This document shows positions 59,691 through 64,000 of a DNA stretch of 64,000 nt, piece after piece (positions within the stretch are counted from its first letter, which is position 1; each line of letters opens with the position of its first letter). Made by a program: the position numbers and the translations under genes. The notes beneath the pieces were generated by a model that saw only the letters and a list, made by a program, of their open reading frames with translations, was not told the origin of the DNA and made no database searches. Location of the stretch: the NCBI GenBank assembly GCA_963792025.1, contig CAWBUS010000011.1, forward strand, positions 1-64,000. The letters are read 5' to 3'. Origin of the DNA: Ginsengibacter sp963792025 (GTDB lineage: Bacteria > Bacteroidota > Bacteroidia > Chitinophagales > Chitinophagaceae).

Positions 59691-61670
59691 ATGCCCGCTC
59701 AAAGACAATTGGTCGCCATTTTGTTCGCCGACATCCAGGGATTCACGGCTTTGGTTGAGCAAGACGAAACCCAGGCAAAAATTATTGAGGATAAGTTTCA
59801 AAATATTTCCGGTGCCTGTTTCAAAAAGTATCACGGTCGTATCATCCAGTTCCAGGGTGATGGTGTTTGTTGTATTTTTAAAAGTGCCGGTGACGGTGTG
59901 TTGGCCGCCGTTGAAGTTCAACAGCAAATGTTAGCAGACCCCAAAGTTCCATTGCGAATTGGTATTCATTTGGGCGATGTAATCTTAGAAGGTAAAGCCA
60001 TTTTTGGCAATGGCGTAAATATCGCTTCACGGGTTGAGTCTTTTGCCCTTCCGGGTGGTGTTTTTATTTCCGGTACTGTTTACAGGGAAATCAAAAACAA
60101 TAAGGCTATCAACGCAATTTCTCTTGGAAAATATTCTTTCAAGAATGTAGAGGAGCCTGTTGAAATATATGCTATTAGTAATTCGGGACTTACTGTGCCG
60201 CATCAAAAAAGACTCACCGGCAAAGGCAAAGCAATTGGCAAACGAAAAATTCTGGTTGGGCTTATTGCTGCGTTGGTACTAATTCTTGTCGCCGGTGTCC
60301 TGGTTTTTAATTTTTTCAAAGTTCCTGTTAACGACAAATCAATTGCGGTAATACCCTTTATTAATTTAAGCAATAACCCCGGCGAAGAATTTTTAAGCGA
60401 TGGGATTACAGAAGATATCCTGACGTCTCTGTCCAACATCGCCGATCTTAAAGTAACGTCCTTTACTTCAACGAGGCAATATAAGGGCACCACCAAAACC
60501 ATAAAACAAATTGCCGCAGAATTGCATGTCGCCTATATACTGGAAGGAAGCGTACAGCGGTCAGGAGACCAGGTACGAATTACCGCACAACTTATTAAAA
60601 CAAAAGATGACGCCCATGTATGGGCTGAGAATTTTGATGAGGCATTTAGTGAAATCCTTACCATTCAAACCATTGTTTCCAATCGGGTAGCTTCTGAATT
60701 GGAGGCAAGACTCTCGGCATCAGAAAAAAACAAAATGGAAAAACACGCCACGCAAAATGTAACTGCTTACCAGCTTTATTTAAAAGGAAGATATTTTTGG
60801 AATCTGCGTACGCACGAAGGTATTGACAGCTCTATCCGCTATTTTTCAGAAGCTATAAAAAACGATCCGGGTTATGCACTGGCCTATTCCGGAATTGCTG
60901 ATGCCTACACCATCTTGTGTGATAACGGCTATGTGCCGGTTGACAGTGCCGCATTGAAGGCGAAGTCAGCAGTAGATAAGGCATTGCTGCTTGATTCTTC
61001 ACTTGCAGAAGTAAAAGCATCGCATGCCATTTACCTGAGCAGTATAGAAGGAAATGGTTCAGCGGCACTACATGAATTTGAAGCAATTGTCGGCCTTAAT
61101 CCAAATTACGCTTCGGCGTTCCAGTGGTATGCTGTTGAATTATCCGCAAAAGGCAAATTCAAAATGGCAAAGGAAATGATTGAAAAGGCTATAGTTCTTG
61201 ATCCTCGATCAAAACGAATTTATACTTCAAAAGCGCTAATTTACCTGCTTTCGAGGGATTATGATAAAGCAATTGACGTACTCAAAGAAGCTCCGGATAG
61301 TTTTTCTGCAGATGTATCCTACTCCAACTTCCTGGCCAATCTTTATTACCTGAAAGGCAATAAAGACTCCGTTACTTATTACGCACGATTGTCTAATAAT
61401 GAACTATTGTTAAACATTTTTTCAAACGACAAGGCGGGTTTAAATAAAATAATTATTAAAAAAAGCCGCGAGAATGGAATTACCAGCGAGGATATTGCAA
61501 ACTATTATGCGAAGGTGGGTGAAAAGGACAGCGCCTTTGTATGGCTTAATAAATCTGTTCAAAATAAAGAGTATGGAGGATTAAAATTTCTTGCGGTCAG
61601 TCCATATTTTGACCCCCTGAGAAGCGATCCAAGGTTCGATCTATTGCTGCAGAACAGTGGCATTAGGTGA
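59691..61670 (+). CDS. Class III nucleotide cyclase / TolB-like / TPR signalling protein
   Basis: 659 residues. Residues 1-180 form a class III cyclase domain: AILFADIQGFTALVE (metal Asp14), RIIQFQGDGVCCIF (metal Asp57) and GVNIASRVE (Asn110, Arg114). The position usually taken by the purine-selecting Lys (VKxxGDG) is Gln53. One transmembrane helix follows near 203-226 (GLIAALVLILVAGVLVF). Then comes a TolB-like domain (KSIAVIPFINLSNNPGEEFL, SDGITEDILTSLSNI) and TPR repeats (YALAYSGIADAYTILCDNGY onward). It probably links cAMP-type signalling to envelope sensing; activity is not certain. Confidence 0.85.
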   Translation: MPAQRQLVAILFADIQGFTALVEQDETQAKIIEDKFQNISGACFKKYHGRIIQFQGDGVCCIFKSAGDGVLAAVEVQQQMLADPKVPLRIGIHLGDVILEGKAIFGNGVNIASRVESFALPGGVFISGTVYREIKNNKAINAISLGKYSFKNVEEPVEIYAISNSGLTVPHQKRLTGKGKAIGKRKILVGLIAALVLILVAGVLVFNFFKVPVNDKSIAVIPFINLSNNPGEEFLSDGITEDILTSLSNIADLKVTSFTSTRQYKGTTKTIKQIAAELHVAYILEGSVQRSGDQVRITAQLIKTKDDAHVWAENFDEAFSEILTIQTIVSNRVASELEARLSASEKNKMEKHATQNVTAYQLYLKGRYFWNLRTHEGIDSSIRYFSEAIKNDPGYALAYSGIADAYTILCDNGYVPVDSAALKAKSAVDKALLLDSSLAEVKASHAIYLSSIEGNGSAALHEFEAIVGLNPNYASAFQWYAVELSAKGKFKMAKEMIEKAIVLDPRSKRIYTSKALIYLLSRDYDKAIDVLKEAPDSFSADVSYSNFLANLYYLKGNKDSVTYYARLSNNELLLNIFSNDKAGLNKIIIKKSRENGITSEDIANYYAKVGEKDSAFVWLNKSVQNKEYGGLKFLAVSPYFDPLRSDPRFDLLLQNSGIR

Positions 61671-62258
61671 AGAGTTATTCAAAATTCGCGTTTGTGGCGG
61701 GCAGGAATTAGCTGCATAATCTGTGCCCCTTGGCATTTTGAATCAGGGAACGTTTTTAGAAATACTAATGATTGCTTAAAATTAATGATCGAAGGCTTTC
61801 GTTTGTCAATAAAAAGCTTTTCACGAGAAGGCTTTCCATCATCAACTGATGGCCTTCATCACTCGAAGTGGATTTATCTTTAATTTCCCCCTGTGGGTAC
61901 GCTCGCCCCAAATCTCACGTTCGTTGATTCCACGAACGCCCCTGTTGGCCTCCCGACCAACGGGATCAGAGAGCCAAACTTTAGTTACCTGGATAATGTG
62001 TCAGCATATCAAAACTGTTTGACCGTTGGTTGGAGATCAGATAGCGGCTCTCACGGGTCGTGTCCCTGGCCATGTACAAATCGGAAGGTGTACCAAGAGC
62101 GAGAGAAATACGGGTAATAGCGACACGGATTGTAGTGAAGAACTCTTACTATCTATCAAAGCATCTAACTTCAACTCATAAAAAATATCATCACTATATT
62201 CATTGAATAACGATGACTAGTTTGTTAACTTGCAAACGAATTCCACCAAAATCCCCCC
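61671..62258. other. Intergenic, nothing firmly assigned
   Basis: About 590 bases. Some reading frames are open for 60-75 residues on either strand (for example a minus-strand frame with LYMARDTTRESRYLISNQRS), but none has a convincing start or known motif. The segment 61,890-62,120 is more G+C-rich than its surroundings and could be a fragment of foreign origin. Confidence 0.4.
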
Positions 62259-63587
62259 ATGCCCCCAAAATACTCCATCCATCTATTAATCACCACCTGG
62301 CTCCTCCTAACGGCCTTTACCATCATTAACACTACCCCCCACCCCTACCCGAAAAAAAATAAAACAATAATCGCAAACATATACTACGACACCACCCACC
62401 CCCTCTCCTCTTTCCTCCTAATCTCGGACATCCATTTAAACAGCAGCGTCTCTCATAATGTCCCTTATGGCGATACAGGAGATAGTTTATGGATGGCAGC
62501 GAAAAAAGAAATCGATACACTTATTGCTGATAAGAAACCAACATTCATAATTGTATTGGGAGACCTTCCCAAGCATGATGATGTAACAAAGGGAGATTCA
62601 AACAATGTACGGCAGAATATTGTGCAGGTACTTACCTGGTTTAAGGACAGCGCCAATATACCTGCAGGAGTTCCATTGATATATGTTCCCGGTAATAACG
62701 ATTCGTGGAACGGAGATTACAGCGCTTTTACCTTGCCGGATTCTATTTTTAACGGGTACGCATACCCTTTTATACATGTTGATTCCGCAAAAGCGGCTGA
62801 TCATGCCTGCATTGCCAATGATAGTTTGCAAAAGAGCATTGGTTGTTTTTCTGTTTATCCTTTGGGTAAGGCAAATAAATTAAAGTTGATTGTATTGAAC
62901 ACAGTAATTTTTACTAAGAGTAATAACCTCCCCTATTCTCCCGACCCGCAGCGACAGGCTATGGACGCCACCACCCAAATGAACTGGCTCTTGACACAAC
63001 TGGAACAAGCCGCACAAAATGATGAAAAAGTTTTACTGGCCATGCATGTTCCACCCGGTATTGACGGACATGCCGATACAGGTATGTGGTATGATAAAGA
63101 CATCGAAAATATTTTTTTGAATGCTATTGATAAATATCAAAATAACATAGCAGGATTGTTGGCTGGCCATACGCACATGGATGGTGTGCGCTTATTAATG
63201 GACAGTACCAGCCATGTGGATGCCTTGCTGCTGTCTGCTGCAGGTATTGCGCCGGGCCACGGTAATAATCCTGCCGTGAAACTGGTACAATATAACGATA
63301 GCGACTATACGCTAAAAGATTTCACTGAATACTATATGAACTTCTGGAATGCAGACATACCTGCAACAGGCACTTTAAGGGATTGGGATGGTGTTTTTAG
63401 TTTCAGCAACCTTGCCCCGGATTATGATATTTCTTCCATGACGATGCTTAACTGGTTTCAAAAAAATAATAAAGATAATATCGATAAACTGGAGTATTCT
63501 ATTTACACCGATAAAAGTAATAAGCCGGAAAAAAGTTCTTTTATCGATGAAATTAACAGCAGCATATATGTCAGCTATCGAAAATGA
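62259..63587 (+). CDS. Secreted metallophosphoesterase
   Basis: 442 residues. An N-terminal hydrophobic anchor (LLITTWLLLTAFTIINTT) is followed by the calcineurin-like motifs in order: LLISDIHLNSSV (DxH), ILGDLPKHDD-type VLGDLPKHDD (GD), VPGNNDSW (GNND), LAMHVPPGIDG (H) and LLAGHTHMDGV (GHTH). The arrangement resembles acid sphingomyelinase-like phosphodiesterases. The first 60 codons are extremely C-rich and G-poor compared with the rest of the gene. It is likely exported and acts on phosphodiesters. Confidence 0.9.
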   Translation: MPPKYSIHLLITTWLLLTAFTIINTTPHPYPKKNKTIIANIYYDTTHPLSSFLLISDIHLNSSVSHNVPYGDTGDSLWMAAKKEIDTLIADKKPTFIIVLGDLPKHDDVTKGDSNNVRQNIVQVLTWFKDSANIPAGVPLIYVPGNNDSWNGDYSAFTLPDSIFNGYAYPFIHVDSAKAADHACIANDSLQKSIGCFSVYPLGKANKLKLIVLNTVIFTKSNNLPYSPDPQRQAMDATTQMNWLLTQLEQAAQNDEKVLLAMHVPPGIDGHADTGMWYDKDIENIFLNAIDKYQNNIAGLLAGHTHMDGVRLLMDSTSHVDALLLSAAGIAPGHGNNPAVKLVQYNDSDYTLKDFTEYYMNFWNADIPATGTLRDWDGVFSFSNLAPDYDISSMTMLNWFQKNNKDNIDKLEYSIYTDKSNKPEKSSFIDEINSSIYVSYRK

Positions 63588-63693
63588 TTAAACCATACGT
63601 TCGAGGCCTCGTGTAGAAAATATTCTATCTCTGTTCCCTGGTACAATACGCCCCCACCCCCTCCGTTATCCCAATACCAAAATTCATTATTTC

Positions 63694-64000
63694 ATGCACG
63701 CCACTCCAATAACGGTAATTATTGCAGACCCACGCACCATCACGAGAAATGGCCTCGCAAAAACATTAGAACCAATACAGGAAATACAGGTGATTGCTAC
63801 AACCGCCTGCAGTAAGGAACTGGTTTGTTTTTGTGACCACCACCAGCCCGATATTATTTTGATAAGCGCTAACATGCCCGGCGTTAATAATATGAAAGCA
63901 TACCGGCATATAACGGAAGAGTTCCCCGGCATACCCGCAATTATTGTGGCAGACGATAACGATGCTGAAACTATTATTGCCATGAAGACTGCCGGAGAGT
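63694..64000 (+). CDS. Response regulator, receiver domain degenerate, cut by window end
   Basis: ATG at 63694; 102 codons lie in the window. The receiver-like fold is visible (ITVIIADPRTITRNGLAKTL, EFPGIPAIIVADDNDAETII), but the phosphoacceptor position reads ILISANMPG where ILxDxxMPG is expected, so the Asp is replaced by Ser. The acidic pocket has one Asp in place of two (IADPRT). It cannot be phosphorylated in the normal way. A LuxR-type HTH domain is expected beyond the window, which I cannot see. Confidence 0.75.
   Translation, partial: MHATPITVIIADPRTITRNGLAKTLEPIQEIQVIATTACSKELVCFCDHHQPDIILISANMPGVNNMKAYRHITEEFPGIPAIIVADDNDAETIIAMKTAGE

Noticed and set aside
61893..62117. 74-codon plus-strand open frame
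   Set aside because: No plausible start region or family motif, and a competing minus-strand frame is equally open; reported only as unassigned sequence.
1..64000. CRISPR array or complete insertion sequence
   Set aside because: No regularly spaced direct repeats, no transposase frame and no terminal inverted repeats were seen anywhere in the window.

Overview
The window appears to join two different DNAs. Bases 1 to about 6,490 are G+C-rich, gene-dense and phage-like: many very small genes, most with a strong GGAGG-type ribosome binding site, a catalytic-domain-only tyrosine recombinase, an HU-like protein, a nucleotide-metabolism-type protein and a metallophosphoesterase. From about 6,490 to 64,000 the DNA is A+T-rich and is a typical Bacteroidota chromosome, probably Chitinophagaceae or a close relative. 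It has TonB-dependent receptors, lipoproteins, DUF4349, DUF4331 and DUF2911 proteins, almost no Shine-Dalgarno sequences, and promoters of the TTTG / TAnnTTTG type. The boundary falls inside a Sir2 deacetylase gene and removes its C-terminal half, so it is either the edge of an integrated element or an assembly chimera. Eight recognisable genes on the left, and one just right of the boundary, each carry a net +1 frameshift. This uniform sign looks more like residual insertion errors at a thinly covered contig end than natural decay.

Layout of the Bacteroidota part: 6.5-9.8 kb, truncated Sir2, DUF4349 lipoprotein, EVE protein and two DUF4331 proteins; 9.9-13.4 kb, a small protein, TonB receptor and HupE cassette probably for metal uptake; 13.7-20.5 kb, mostly minus-strand housekeeping genes (TPR proteins, LutA-like protein, ribH, pyruvate dehydrogenase E1 alpha, tail-specific protease); tRNA-His; 21-43.9 kb, a mixed housekeeping region (outer-membrane receptor, ychF, dps, DEAD-box helicase, polysaccharide deacetylase, patatin, CBS protein, ABC exporter, HGSNAT-like acyltransferase, oxidoreductase, AI-2E transporter, Gre-like factor, acetyltransferase, pirin, VOC protein).

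The most unusual part is 43.9-57.3 kb. It holds a membrane protein of unknown family, a membrane protein / histidine kinase / response regulator set, an orphan LytTR regulator, and a plus-strand series of genes I cannot place in a known system. These are a 1016-residue protein with a zinc-peptidase-like HEFAEA motif and a Cys-rich tail, a 761-residue Trp/Cys-rich protein, a DUF1360-like membrane protein, a small CNCG protein, a 100-residue protein, a lipoprotein with a 111-residue partner, and a second lipoprotein. A conserved 38-bp element lies upstream of four of these genes. A nearly identical 35-bp promoter drives both the distant membrane protein gene (44,080) and the lipoprotein pair (55,668). 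I infer a co-regulated, possibly undescribed cell-envelope system.

From 56.5 to 58.9 kb is a gene graveyard with remnants of LuxR regulators, an FN3 protein and a Shedu (DUF4263) defence nuclease. The window ends with a nucleotide cyclase/TolB/TPR signalling protein, a secreted metallophosphoesterase and a partial response regulator that lacks the phosphoacceptor aspartate.
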